22,564 nucleotides of DNA, taken from Bacteroides sp. CAG:545. Its GTDB lineage: Bacteria > Bacteroidota > Bacteroidia > Bacteroidales > UBA932. Location of the stretch: the NCBI GenBank assembly GCA_000432515.1, contig HF996036.1:1-22564 (forward strand). Direction: 5' to 3'. The translations under genes were made by a program, and so were the position numbers. The notes under the pieces were generated by a model. It did no database searches and was not told the origin of the DNA. It saw nothing but the letters and a program-made list of their open reading frames with translations. This document shows positions 1 through 7,758 of the stretch, one piece after another. Within the stretch, counting starts at the first letter, position 1, and every line of letters begins with the position of its first letter.

Positions 1-64
1 GCCGGCCACGTCCGCCGTGCTGCCCGCCCGTTCGGCTACTTCGGCTACTTCGGAAAAGGCAATG

Positions 65-97
65 AAAAAAGGTGGTCGAGATTTTCGGCCACCCTTT
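65..97 (-). terminator. Intrinsic terminator closing the PUL operon
   Basis: On the minus strand an imperfect hairpin (AAAGG and TGG and CGA pairing with TCG, CCA and CCTTT, with one bulged G and one mismatch, five-base loop) runs directly into six T residues. It begins about 22 nt after the stop codon of the last lipoprotein gene, which is where a rho-independent terminator for the long minus-strand operon would sit. The fold was read by eye, without an energy calculation. Confidence 0.7.
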
Positions 98-119
98 GTG
101 TGTATCAATTGATCAGATG

Positions 120-2342
120 TTATTCTTTTACGCAGCGGACTGGATAACCTTGTGCACCACACTTATCTATTTTTTTCTCTGCTTTTAGAATACTAGTAAT
201 TGTGGCTTTAGCTGGCGCATTCAATTGCAAACGGCTTGGATACCAATAGCCGCTCCAACAGTCGGAGGCAGAAGCATTCCAGAACACTGCCGGTGCCGGA
301 ACATTGCCAATTGCTGAATTGACTACCCTAAAATCGTTATACTCTCGACCATCTCCACTAAATGGAAAATAACTATTATTAAAGTTCATACCATGAAGAC
401 TTTGATCCACAGAAGCCGCTCCTTCAGCATTAAATGCAGTTACAAAGGCATCTACCACTTCCTTGGTCATAACACGCCAGCCAGCCGGACACGGGTCATA
501 CAAAGATTTTTCAATTTTACGCCCGGCTCCACTGTCAGGGTCACCCCATAGGGCTTTGAACGTCTGATCGCTGTCACTCTTGTAATACCAATTATAATTG
601 CTATACTCAAGGCTTCCATTTGGGCCAGTGCCTCTCACAAACATATAAGGATTTCTGGTCACATAATCCAAATATACGTCCAAGCCATCGGTTGATTTGG
701 CAAAAGCAGATTTGGCGATAAGATTCTCAGACTTATTTACATTCACTGAACCATCCGCGTTTGTTTCATATCCGAATATCTGCTCGTTCAAGTCTTTGGA
801 GTTACTCTGAGGATTCAATTGAAGCGCCTTAACCGGAGTGTACGTAGGGATAGTCAACAATTTGTATTCATTGACGCAAGGATATGCAAATTTATAATTG
901 TCGAATGTAGGGAACGGATCCTTACGACCCCACTGATAGAAGTTGCCCACGGTATTCACAGGTTCGTATTCACCACTTGTAGAACTTACATCCAAGATTG
1001 CACCTAAGTTGCGGTTCATCATCTTATATCCACCAACGGTTATAGCGTCAGCGTCAAAGTCATAGCCTTCGGCAGCCCAGATATTCCAACTCCAGAGTAG
1101 AGTCGCACTGGTAATGTTGCGTTTTTCATCGACAGTGATATTGTCATATGTCACGCCCTCTTCCGCAAATGCAGCTATAACCACGTTACCCGGAACGAAC
1201 TCTTTCGGAGTCGATAAGCAGATATATCCATTGTCAAGGCTGACACTATTCACATAAACAGGACTCGCATCATTCCAAGGTTTTTTACCGTCATACTTGG
1301 TATTATACCACAAAACCAACGCTGATTTAGGAGTCATTTCAGCAGAAGCCACAGCAGATGAAAGCATCTCCGGAACCACACCATTACCTTTAACAGTAGC
1401 TTTGAATTTATAATTGCCAGGAGCGGATATCAGATAACAGTTAGCAACTCCTGCTGTGCTCAAATCCGTATATTCGGCTTTAATCTCATTGACCTTGACC
1501 TCGAATGAAAGTGCAGCTTTCACTCCAGCAGGAAGTCCTGATGCAGGAACTTTCTTCGAACCGAGTTTTGTTTCAATTCCGTTGACTGTGGCATATACAG
1601 AGAATGTTTTTCCTGCATGGCCAGGAGTGATTGTCATATAGGCATTTACAGGAGTCGCAGAAAGTTTTGCCGCCTCATTGAAATGCAGGGAAATTTCAGG
1701 AGTTCCGGAAGTAAGAGTCAATGAACCATCTGAAAGATTTACGCTTCCCTCTGTAACAGAGAAAATTTCACTCTCGTCCTCAAATCGAACTCTAATGTCA
1801 GAAACGCTGTAATTGCTTTGTGCGGATGTAAGAGCAATGTTCAAAACTGAAAGCGCATGAGAGAATGTCATTTTCACATTCTTTGTCTCATCGTTCTTAT
1901 AATCCCACTCCGCCATAACAGAACTATAAAGCAAATCCGTCGCGTTCAAATGGGATGCATCACCAGCTGAAGTCTGAACAACAGAGGATGGCACGACAAA
2001 TTTTACGGCAAACGGATCCTTACCTGCTGATGCATTGTAAGGATAATAGGCGTAGGTCAAGTACTTTACCCTAGCCTGTGCAAGGTAATAATTATCTATC
2101 TTAAAAATAGTAGTGCTGCCACTTTCCTTTGCAGTTATTCTGTCATTTAACTGTTTGTCAGCCACTCCTGTTCCGACACCTTCAATCGCCCCCCCCTTAT
2201 ACCAATAAACTCCCAACGCATCATCTTTCACCCACTCGGTCTTCATTACATTGCCTTCATCTACAAACGAAGTCTTGGTTTCAGGAAAAGAGCCTACGAT
2301 AACAACAGAAGACTCCCCTTCAGCAGAAATCTGCTCTGACAC
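120..2342 (-). CDS. Fimbrillin-like/FISUMP surface protein (third paralog), N-terminus disrupted
   Basis: This is the body of a lipoprotein of the same architecture as the gene at 2650-4902. It has an N-terminal Mfa/fimbrillin-like beta domain (about the first 280 residues), a middle domain beginning near NCYLISAPGNYKFKATVKGNG, and a C-terminal Fib_succ_major (FISUMP, C-type-lectin-like) domain with MNRNLGA, FYQWGRKDPFP, DPCPAGWR and the closing CVKE. The open frame can only start at a GTG (2342). The real lipoprotein signal lies upstream in another frame, at 2344-2442, cut off by a 37-bp tandem duplication. As it stands the product would lack a signal peptide and stay in the cytoplasm. Removing one repeat copy would give a normal 17-residue lipoprotein signal ending in GC. 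The gene looks more AT-rich than its neighbours and carries a G8 tract at 2189-2196. The role of the family is inferred as surface adhesion or glycan binding. It is the last gene of the operon. Confidence 0.85.
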   Translation of the reverse strand: MSEQISAEGESSVVIVGSFPETKTSFVDEGNVMKTEWVKDDALGVYWYKGGAIEGVGTGVADKQLNDRITAKESGSTTIFKIDNYYLAQARVKYLTYAYYPYNASAGKDPFAVKFVVPSSVVQTSAGDASHLNATDLLYSSVMAEWDYKNDETKNVKMTFSHALSVLNIALTSAQSNYSVSDIRVRFEDESEIFSVTEGSVNLSDGSLTLTSGTPEISLHFNEAAKLSATPVNAYMTITPGHAGKTFSVYATVNGIETKLGSKKVPASGLPAGVKAALSFEVKVNEIKAEYTDLSTAGVANCYLISAPGNYKFKATVKGNGVVPEMLSSAVASAEMTPKSALVLWYNTKYDGKKPWNDASPVYVNSVSLDNGYICLSTPKEFVPGNVVIAAFAEEGVTYDNITVDEKRNITSATLLWSWNIWAAEGYDFDADAITVGGYKMMNRNLGAILDVSSTSGEYEPVNTVGNFYQWGRKDPFPTFDNYKFAYPCVNEYKLLTIPTYTPVKALQLNPQSNSKDLNEQIFGYETNADGSVNVNKSENLIAKSAFAKSTDGLDVYLDYVTRNPYMFVRGTGPNGSLEYSNYNWYYKSDSDQTFKALWGDPDSGAGRKIEKSLYDPCPAGWRVMTKEVVDAFVTAFNAEGAASVDQSLHGMNFNNSYFPFSGDGREYNDFRVVNSAIGNVPAPAVFWNASASDCWSGYWYPSRLQLNAPAKATITSILKAEKKIDKCGAQGYPVRCVKE
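2189..2196 (-). repeat. Homopolymeric G8 tract inside coding sequence
   Basis: Eight consecutive C on the plus strand read as G8 in the coding strand, in the codons for Lys-Gly-Gly-Ala near the N-terminus of the last FISUMP protein. Tracts of this length in surface-protein genes are classic slippage sites. A change of one G would shift the frame. The equivalent region of the paralog at 2650-4902 has no such tract. Confidence 0.8.
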
Positions 2343-2397
2343 TTCAGATTTCTGGCAGCCGAGAAACCTGCTCTGACACCTCAGATTTCTGGCAGCC
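2324..2397 (-). repeat. 37-bp imperfect tandem direct repeat across the lipobox region
   Basis: Two adjacent 37-bp copies (2361-2397, then 2324-2360 in coding order) match at 34 of 37 positions. Each begins GGCTGCCAGAAATCTGA, which in the signal frame encodes Gly-Cys-Gln-Lys-Ser, including the lipobox cysteine. Because 37 is not a multiple of 3, the extra copy shifts the frame and brings in a TGA at 2344-2346. Deleting one copy rejoins the signal peptide to the downstream protein exactly. Confidence 0.92.
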
Positions 2398-2442
2398 GAC
2401 TATAGCCGAAAGTGCCAGAATACATATCAATGACTTTTTCAT
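2344..2442 (-). pseudogene. Detached lipoprotein signal of the last FISUMP gene
   Basis: An ATG at 2442 (or an in-frame ATG at 2448) opens a 32-residue frame beginning MKKSLICILALSAIVGCQKS. It has a basic start, a hydrophobic core and a lipobox with cysteine 17, so it is a typical Bacteroidetes lipoprotein signal. The frame ends at TGA (2344-2346) inside the second copy of the 37-bp repeat. The GTG that opens the downstream body lies one base after this stop, so translational restart is conceivable but would give an unexported protein. The ATG at 2448 lies 6 bp after the stop of the small peptide gene, consistent with operon membership. This fragment and the body at 120-2342 are almost certainly one gene. 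Confidence 0.85.
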
Positions 2443-2454
2443 GTTCATAAGTTA

Positions 2455-2622
2455 TTAGCGAGTTTTAACTTCTTCCCATTCATCCCAGTAAGGCATGTCA
2501 TTCACAGCGTTCTTATCCACGCCGCCGCTGGCATAACCGTTTTCGAGGTTCACATCGAGAATCGCCAGAGCCGGTGATTCATAACGCTTTGGAGCAGCTG
2601 CTCCGTTCTGTTTTTTGTTCAT
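2455..2622 (-). CDS. Small 55-residue peptide, double-glycine leader-like
   Basis: A complete small gene lies between two FISUMP genes: ATG at 2622, tandem TAA TAA stop, 27 bp after the previous stop and 6 bp before the next start. Residues 1-34 begin MNKKQNGAAA, continue with Tyr-Glu-Ser-Pro and an aliphatic stretch (ALAILDVNLEN), and end in Gly33-Gly34. Residues 35-55 are acidic and aromatic, containing NDMPYWDEWEE. There is no signal peptide or membrane segment. Short YExP-type peptides of unknown function occur in Bacteroidales, and I think this belongs with them, though I cannot name the family. The shape (leader with Glu at -8, Gly-Gly, 21-residue core) resembles peptides exported by C39-type transporters, but no such transporter is in this window. 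The C-terminal motif resembles the tail of the SGNH fusion protein at 4910-7750. Function unknown. Confidence 0.7.
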   Translation of the reverse strand: MNKKQNGAAAPKRYESPALAILDVNLENGYASGGVDKNAVNDMPYWDEWEEVKTR

Positions 2623-2649
2623 GATTAATGTTATTAATTAGTTAAACTT

Positions 2650-4902
2650 TTATTCTTTCACGCAGCGGACTGGGCAACTTGACGCCAAGTATTTGTTGTC
2701 TTCAACTCTCACTTCCTTGAGAGTCTTCGGCTGGTTCTTGTCCGCATAATTTGGCGGAGCGACCATCGCAGCAGCATAGGCATATCCGCAATTGTGGGCC
2801 GCAACTGATTCCGATGTCCACATGTAGGATATGGTCTCGTATCCGCAAGACTTCACGGTCTCAGTCCTGAAATGCGTGTTGCTTCGCGAACTGGTCATCG
2901 GCAGATAATGTCCGTCATACTCATATCCGACAAGATTGGCAGCCTGTGTGGCGCTGCTGAAAACAGTCTGCATAAACGACTGAGCCTCAGCCTTGTTGCA
3001 GACACGCCAGCCTGCAGGACATGGGTCGAAGAGAGTTTTCTTCGCTTCAGAACCACCCCAGAACGCCCTGTAGCTCTGGTCATTGGTCGTTACCCACGGA
3101 TAATAGCCGCCGTCAGGATATTTCGAATTCAGGATATAAACATAAGGATGCTCCACGGCGTAACCAGCAAAGACGCTGTTGTACGAAGACGGAGCCGCGA
3201 TGCTGTTCCTCTCTATAGTATGCCAAGACGAATCAATGTTGAACGAACCGTCGTCTTTTGTCCGGTAACCCCAGACCTGGTTGTCCACATTCTTCGCAGC
3301 ACTCTGGCCATTGACCCTCAAAGCTACGATCGGAGTGTATGTAGGAGTTCCGATGAGAGTGTTGGCGTATTGGCAAGGCCAATAGTTGCAATAGTCCGCA
3401 ATGGACGGGAACGGATCCTTTCTGCCCCATTGATAGTAGTTGCCCACTGCATAGGCAGGCTCATATTCACCTTTAGAGCCGACACCGGAAATCGCCGCTC
3501 CGATATTCCTGTCCATGAAGGTTTTACCTCCGGAGATGACAGCCGTCGCATCCGGGTCATAACCATCTGCAGCCCAGATGTTCCAGCTCCAGAGAAGCGT
3601 CGCATTGGTGATATTCTTATTCTCATCCACCTCGATATTGTCGTAGGTAACGCCCTCCTCGGCGAATGCCGCAATCACGACATTGCCCGGGACAAATTCC
3701 TTAGGCGTGTCGAAATAGACATAGTCCCTGAAAAACACCAGCGACGAAAGCAGAATCGGACAGGCGTCCACCCACTTGTTGTCCTTCTGGACGGTGTTGT
3801 ACCAGAGGACGAGGACGGATTTCGGAGCAATGTCCGCAGAGCCAGTCACGGCTGAAAGCGCTGCAGGGATATAGCCGTTACCCTTCACTGTAGCCTTGAA
3901 CTTGTAGAACTGGTTGGCCTCGGAAACGAGGTAGCAGTTGGATGTGGAAAGTTCACCCAGATCCTTGATCTTGATGGCAACATCACCCGGCACCTCATAA
4001 TCAGCCACCACATTGATCACCTTGCCTGCCGGGAAGCCTCCTTCCGGAACCTGTTTCTCCATGATCAGCTTCTCCTTGCCTCCGATGACCGCAACCAGCT
4101 GCATGGTCTCCCCTGCCAGCGCCGGGTTGAAGACCAGGTAAACATGCGATGCTGCCGGCCAGGAAGTCGCAAAATCGCAGTCCAGACGCACTTCAGGCGA
4201 GGTTGTCGCCCCTGTAAGATCCAGTTTGCCGGTACTCAGGTCAATGCTGGCGTTCTCAAATGCCACAGCAGCATCCTTGTTGGAGGTGCAGCGGAAAATC
4301 AATGCATCCAGCTTCATCCTGGTATCAGTGGTCAGTTCCAGATCCAGTACGGAGAAAGCATGATGGAAAGTAAGGTTCACCGCATCATCGGATTTGGTGA
4401 CATTCTCCACGGCAGCCCAGATGAAGTCATTTTCAGCAAGATGCGATGTAGAGCCGCTTGAGTACTGGGACTGGGATGCAGAAATCCCCACCTTTGCCTT
4501 ATGCGGATCCGTGCCTCTGTCGGCATTGAAAGGATAGCAGGCATAGAACGACTGCGGGATATTGTCCCCTGCCCAGCGGATTCTCTGAGCACGGGACTGA
4601 TATGAAAACGTCGTTCCGGTACCTTCCTGGTCAGCGAGATATGCGCTGTTGGACTGGAGGGACTTGCCTTCAGCCTCTGTCCAGATTCCGATTTTGTCGG
4701 ATTTCACCCAAGCGAGTTTCAATGCATTGCCGTCATCGGTATGAGTCACCTTGCTCTGCACTTCCTGCTGCAGGAAATCAGCAGAAAAGGCAGGTCCGTC
4801 AGGCAGGATGTCCTCTTCCATCTGTCCGTTCTTGGAACAGCCGACCAGGGCAGATGCCAGGGCAATCATTGATATATATTTGATATTCATAATTTTACGC
4901 AT
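2650..4902 (-). CDS. Fimbrillin-like/FISUMP lipoprotein (second paralog)
   Basis: A 750-residue surface lipoprotein. The signal sequence has a hydrophobic core and a lipobox ending in Cys22 (SALVGCSKN). Translation may start at Met1 or at Met5 (4890), and either gives a workable signal. Residues about 45-305 look like an Mfa/fimbrillin-like domain (LAWVKSDKIGIW, FYACYPF). Residues about 315-455 form a middle domain shared with the two paralogs (CYLV, FKATVKGNG, PKEFVPGNVVIAAFAEEG, LLWSWNIWAA). Residues about 460-750 are a FISUMP domain (MDRNIGA, YYQWGRKDPFP, DPCPAGWRV, SCPVRCVKE). FISUMP domains are C-type-lectin-like, so a binding role at the surface is the reasonable inference. The start is 7 bp after the stop of the SGNH fusion gene. 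Frame and signal are intact, unlike the third paralog. Confidence 0.88.
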   Translation of the reverse strand: MRKIMNIKYISMIALASALVGCSKNGQMEEDILPDGPAFSADFLQQEVQSKVTHTDDGNALKLAWVKSDKIGIWTEAEGKSLQSNSAYLADQEGTGTTFSYQSRAQRIRWAGDNIPQSFYACYPFNADRGTDPHKAKVGISASQSQYSSGSTSHLAENDFIWAAVENVTKSDDAVNLTFHHAFSVLDLELTTDTRMKLDALIFRCTSNKDAAVAFENASIDLSTGKLDLTGATTSPEVRLDCDFATSWPAASHVYLVFNPALAGETMQLVAVIGGKEKLIMEKQVPEGGFPAGKVINVVADYEVPGDVAIKIKDLGELSTSNCYLVSEANQFYKFKATVKGNGYIPAALSAVTGSADIAPKSVLVLWYNTVQKDNKWVDACPILLSSLVFFRDYVYFDTPKEFVPGNVVIAAFAEEGVTYDNIEVDENKNITNATLLWSWNIWAADGYDPDATAVISGGKTFMDRNIGAAISGVGSKGEYEPAYAVGNYYQWGRKDPFPSIADYCNYWPCQYANTLIGTPTYTPIVALRVNGQSAAKNVDNQVWGYRTKDDGSFNIDSSWHTIERNSIAAPSSYNSVFAGYAVEHPYVYILNSKYPDGGYYPWVTTNDQSYRAFWGGSEAKKTLFDPCPAGWRVCNKAEAQSFMQTVFSSATQAANLVGYEYDGHYLPMTSSRSNTHFRTETVKSCGYETISYMWTSESVAAHNCGYAYAAAMVAPPNYADKNQPKTLKEVRVEDNKYLASSCPVRCVKE

Positions 4903-4909
4903 TAACAGT

Positions 4910-7750
4910 TTACCATTTCCATTTATCCATATCGTCTATCTTTCCGCCTCCAGGGTTAGCCTCTGACGGGTCGTAAAGTGCGGCGTCAATGAGAGGTTTC
5001 AGAATCCCTTCCATAACAAGGAATGCCTTCGCATTCGGATGAACGGAATCAAGGTTCAATGTTCCGTCGGCATTCTTGCCGAATACCCAGCAGTACTCGT
5101 CAGCAAGACCGTTCTGATCATTTTTCAGAGCGCTGTGGTAATCTGCATAACGATAGCCTCTCTCGGCAGCATAAGCCTTGATGAGCTTGTTGGCCTCGAT
5201 AACCTTAGATGCGATGTAGTCTCCGTCAAACTCCGCTTTCCATGCATCCGGTTTCCACCACATGCTCCTTGTCGGACAAATCGAACCGAGTATGACAGGA
5301 ACTCCCATATCTTCGGCAATCCTGGACATAAGGGCGATGTTGGCAAGAAGATTCTCCTTGCTCACGTGAACCCTGTAGCCATCACCGGACATATTTTCAG
5401 CAAGGTCATTCGTACCGCAGGTAATCACCACACATTGAGGATTGTCATCTACGATGTTCGGACCGAAACGGTCAATCATATTGCTTGAGGTCTGTCCATC
5501 GATTCCACAGTTAAGGTAGCTGTTCTCGGTGAAAAAGGCAAGACGGCCGCGGTCTTTCCAGGTCCTTGTGATGGAGTCGCCCATAAGTGCTGCCCTGTGA
5601 CCGGTCTGTTTGCCGTATCCCGGAGCTTTTCCTTCCACATTTTCCTTCACGCAGCGAAGTTGCAGTCCGGCACCGGAGTAGCTGTTGCTCTGAGTGATCT
5701 TTGCACCTGCGCCGTTCGAGCCGACAGATGAGCGGATCGGATAAAGAGAGTTGGCGACACTTGCAGAAGCCATCATAACTTCACCTGAAGCCGAAATGAC
5801 TGAGCCACCGAAACCGGCCTTTCTCTGTCCCGCAAATGGGAAATAGAGGTCATATTCGGAAACATAGACTCCATGACCGCCCGCAGCGGAACCGGAAGAA
5901 GCGAAGAATGTCGCATAGGCATCTGCTGTCGGCACTTTCCAACCTGCCGGACACGGGTCATAGATGGTCTTATCATTGCTGATGTTGTCAGTGCTGCCCC
6001 AGAGATAGCGCCACTGCTCATTGTCCAGAATGGATTTTGCCTGGAAGTCGCCTTCTCCGGAGAACCAACTGTATTGAGGATAGACAGCATCGTTGTTGCC
6101 GCCGAACATCCACTTGTGAGGATATTTTACGGACTCGTCCACGGCCTGCTGGAGCGAATAGCCCGAACCGAGCTCCGCATGGAGCATCCTGGCGTTCTTG
6201 GCCCTGTCGGAAGAGAAGATCTTCTCCCCATCGACTTTATATTCATCCAGGGTGGTGTAAGCAGGGTTGCCCCAGCCCTCCTGTACATTCGTAGCCGATT
6301 TATACTCAGATGCTGCAGGGAACGGATCCTTACGGCCCCACTGATAGTAGTTGCCGATGGCTCCGGCTGCCTTCACATTGTCAGAGATATCCTTAGCAGA
6401 AAGTCCGAGCACAGCTCCGAGGTTGCGGTCCATGACCGTATAACGGCCGGCCTTCCTGGAAGTCGCATCGGCATCCCAGCCTTCTACGGCCCAGATGTTC
6501 CAGCTCCAGATGATTTCGCCGGACTCATTCAAAGCAGCGATCACGGCATTGCCGTTCACAAAAGTCTTCGGTGTCTTGAAATAGACGAGGCCGTCAACTT
6601 CGTCATACATCACGCTTCCGACAGAGACAGGACTTGCATTGACAAATCCGCCCTCGCCTTCAGGGATGCTGTACCACAGAAGTTCTGCTGAAGAAGGGGT
6701 CAAAGCTGCATCGAACGCGGTACTGTGCGGTTCCCCGTCGTAGCTCCAGCTGATGCTCTTCGTACTGCCGTTGCCCTTTACCTTCGCATTGAAAGCATAG
6801 AGGCAGTCAGCCTTGTTCACGATATAGGTGTTGGCAGTACCGTCCGCGCTCAGGAGCACAGGGTCTGCGGTCATTCCGACATTGTAGGAAACGCAGGTTC
6901 CCGGCTTGAATCCGCCTTCCGGAACATCCACGACAACTTTCTCAAAGTCAGCGCCTTCGAGGTCGCAGTCTATGGTCAATGTCTTGCCGGCATACTGCGG
7001 ATTAACATTGACAATGAACTCTGTAGCCTTGCGCCTGAGATATACAGGTGAAGCTGGCTTGACATTGATCACAGAACTTACCGAGTCTATTTCAGAGAGG
7101 CTGGAAGTGAACAGGTCATATTTGGCATGTTTGAAGGCAAGTGCCGTTCCGTCTTCGCCTGTGAGCTTGATGGAATTGCAGGCCACAGGCAGATTGGAAG
7201 AAACATTGACCTTCACGAATGCGAGGACAGGCGCAAGTGACATTTCGAGAATGCCGTTGTCCGGGCGCTCAACTGATTTGACTGAAGATACGAAGATCTG
7301 GCTTCTCTTCAGCTGCGTCGTGGTCAGAGGAATCGATACCACCTGATTTTCGGCTACCGAAACCGGAATCGAGGTAGCATCCGTCATCTTGGTAGTGAAC
7401 GGATAATACAGGGCCACGTCATATTTCTTGTCGTCTTCCCATTTGAGCTTGTCAGCGTCACGGAGCGGGAAGAAACGGGATGATGCGGTGGATGTATATG
7501 CGTCATAATAGGCATTGTCATTCAACGCCGAACCGGTACCGGCTTCGGAAACGAACACTCCGATACGGTCAGAAACCGCTTCCCAGGTGATGACAGCCGA
7601 CTCAGAAGGCGAGGAGGCTGACACCTTGAATGAAATGTACTCCGAAGAAGTCATCGGCGCATCTTTCTCCGGCTCATTCGCTTCTTCTTTTCCGCAGGCG
7701 GTCAGGGTCAATGCGGAAAGAAGCGTCATATATATTATTCTGTTTTTCAT
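4910..7750 (-). CDS. Fimbrillin-like/FISUMP lipoprotein fused to SGNH esterase
   Basis: A 946-residue lipoprotein (lipobox ending in Cys19, TLTACGKEE) with three parts. Residues about 38-300 are fimbrillin-like. Residues about 305-702 hold the shared middle domain and a FISUMP domain (MDRNLGA at 440, YYQWGRKDPFP, DPCPAGWK, LRCVKE). Residues about 715-925 are an SGNH/GDSL hydrolase. The hydrolase has all four blocks: GDSIT with nucleophile Ser726, a block II glycine in CGIDGQTSSN, GTND with Asn781, and DSVHP with Asp901 and His904, so it should be active. Family knowledge suggests a carbohydrate O-acyl (often acetyl) esterase; the substrate is not visible. The middle domain lacks an insertion of about 16 residues present in the other two paralogs. 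The tail ends GGGKIDDMDKWKW. The start lies 8 bp after the DUF4302 gene. Likely role: surface binding plus deacylation of the glycan. Confidence 0.88.
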   Translation of the reverse strand: MKNRIIYMTLLSALTLTACGKEEANEPEKDAPMTSSEYISFKVSASSPSESAVITWEAVSDRIGVFVSEAGTGSALNDNAYYDAYTSTASSRFFPLRDADKLKWEDDKKYDVALYYPFTTKMTDATSIPVSVAENQVVSIPLTTTQLKRSQIFVSSVKSVERPDNGILEMSLAPVLAFVKVNVSSNLPVACNSIKLTGEDGTALAFKHAKYDLFTSSLSEIDSVSSVINVKPASPVYLRRKATEFIVNVNPQYAGKTLTIDCDLEGADFEKVVVDVPEGGFKPGTCVSYNVGMTADPVLLSADGTANTYIVNKADCLYAFNAKVKGNGSTKSISWSYDGEPHSTAFDAALTPSSAELLWYSIPEGEGGFVNASPVSVGSVMYDEVDGLVYFKTPKTFVNGNAVIAALNESGEIIWSWNIWAVEGWDADATSRKAGRYTVMDRNLGAVLGLSAKDISDNVKAAGAIGNYYQWGRKDPFPAASEYKSATNVQEGWGNPAYTTLDEYKVDGEKIFSSDRAKNARMLHAELGSGYSLQQAVDESVKYPHKWMFGGNNDAVYPQYSWFSGEGDFQAKSILDNEQWRYLWGSTDNISNDKTIYDPCPAGWKVPTADAYATFFASSGSAAGGHGVYVSEYDLYFPFAGQRKAGFGGSVISASGEVMMASASVANSLYPIRSSVGSNGAGAKITQSNSYSGAGLQLRCVKENVEGKAPGYGKQTGHRAALMGDSITRTWKDRGRLAFFTENSYLNCGIDGQTSSNMIDRFGPNIVDDNPQCVVITCGTNDLAENMSGDGYRVHVSKENLLANIALMSRIAEDMGVPVILGSICPTRSMWWKPDAWKAEFDGDYIASKVIEANKLIKAYAAERGYRYADYHSALKNDQNGLADEYCWVFGKNADGTLNLDSVHPNAKAFLVMEGILKPLIDAALYDPSEANPGGGKIDDMDKWKW

Positions 7751-7758
7751 CTACTATA

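Noticed and set aside
1..64. Possible C-terminal tail of a plus-strand gene and a 9-bp repeat (TTCGGCTAC twice)
   Set aside because: Two plus-strand frames are open here but both read as low-complexity sequence with no recognisable motif, and the window edge prevents a decision.
2872..3855. Long plus-strand open frame (327 codons) opposite the second FISUMP gene, with similar ones at 5873-6691 and 16880-17683
   Set aside because: Each lies antisense within a well-supported gene, has Arg/His-rich composition typical of shadow frames, and shows no domain or signal.
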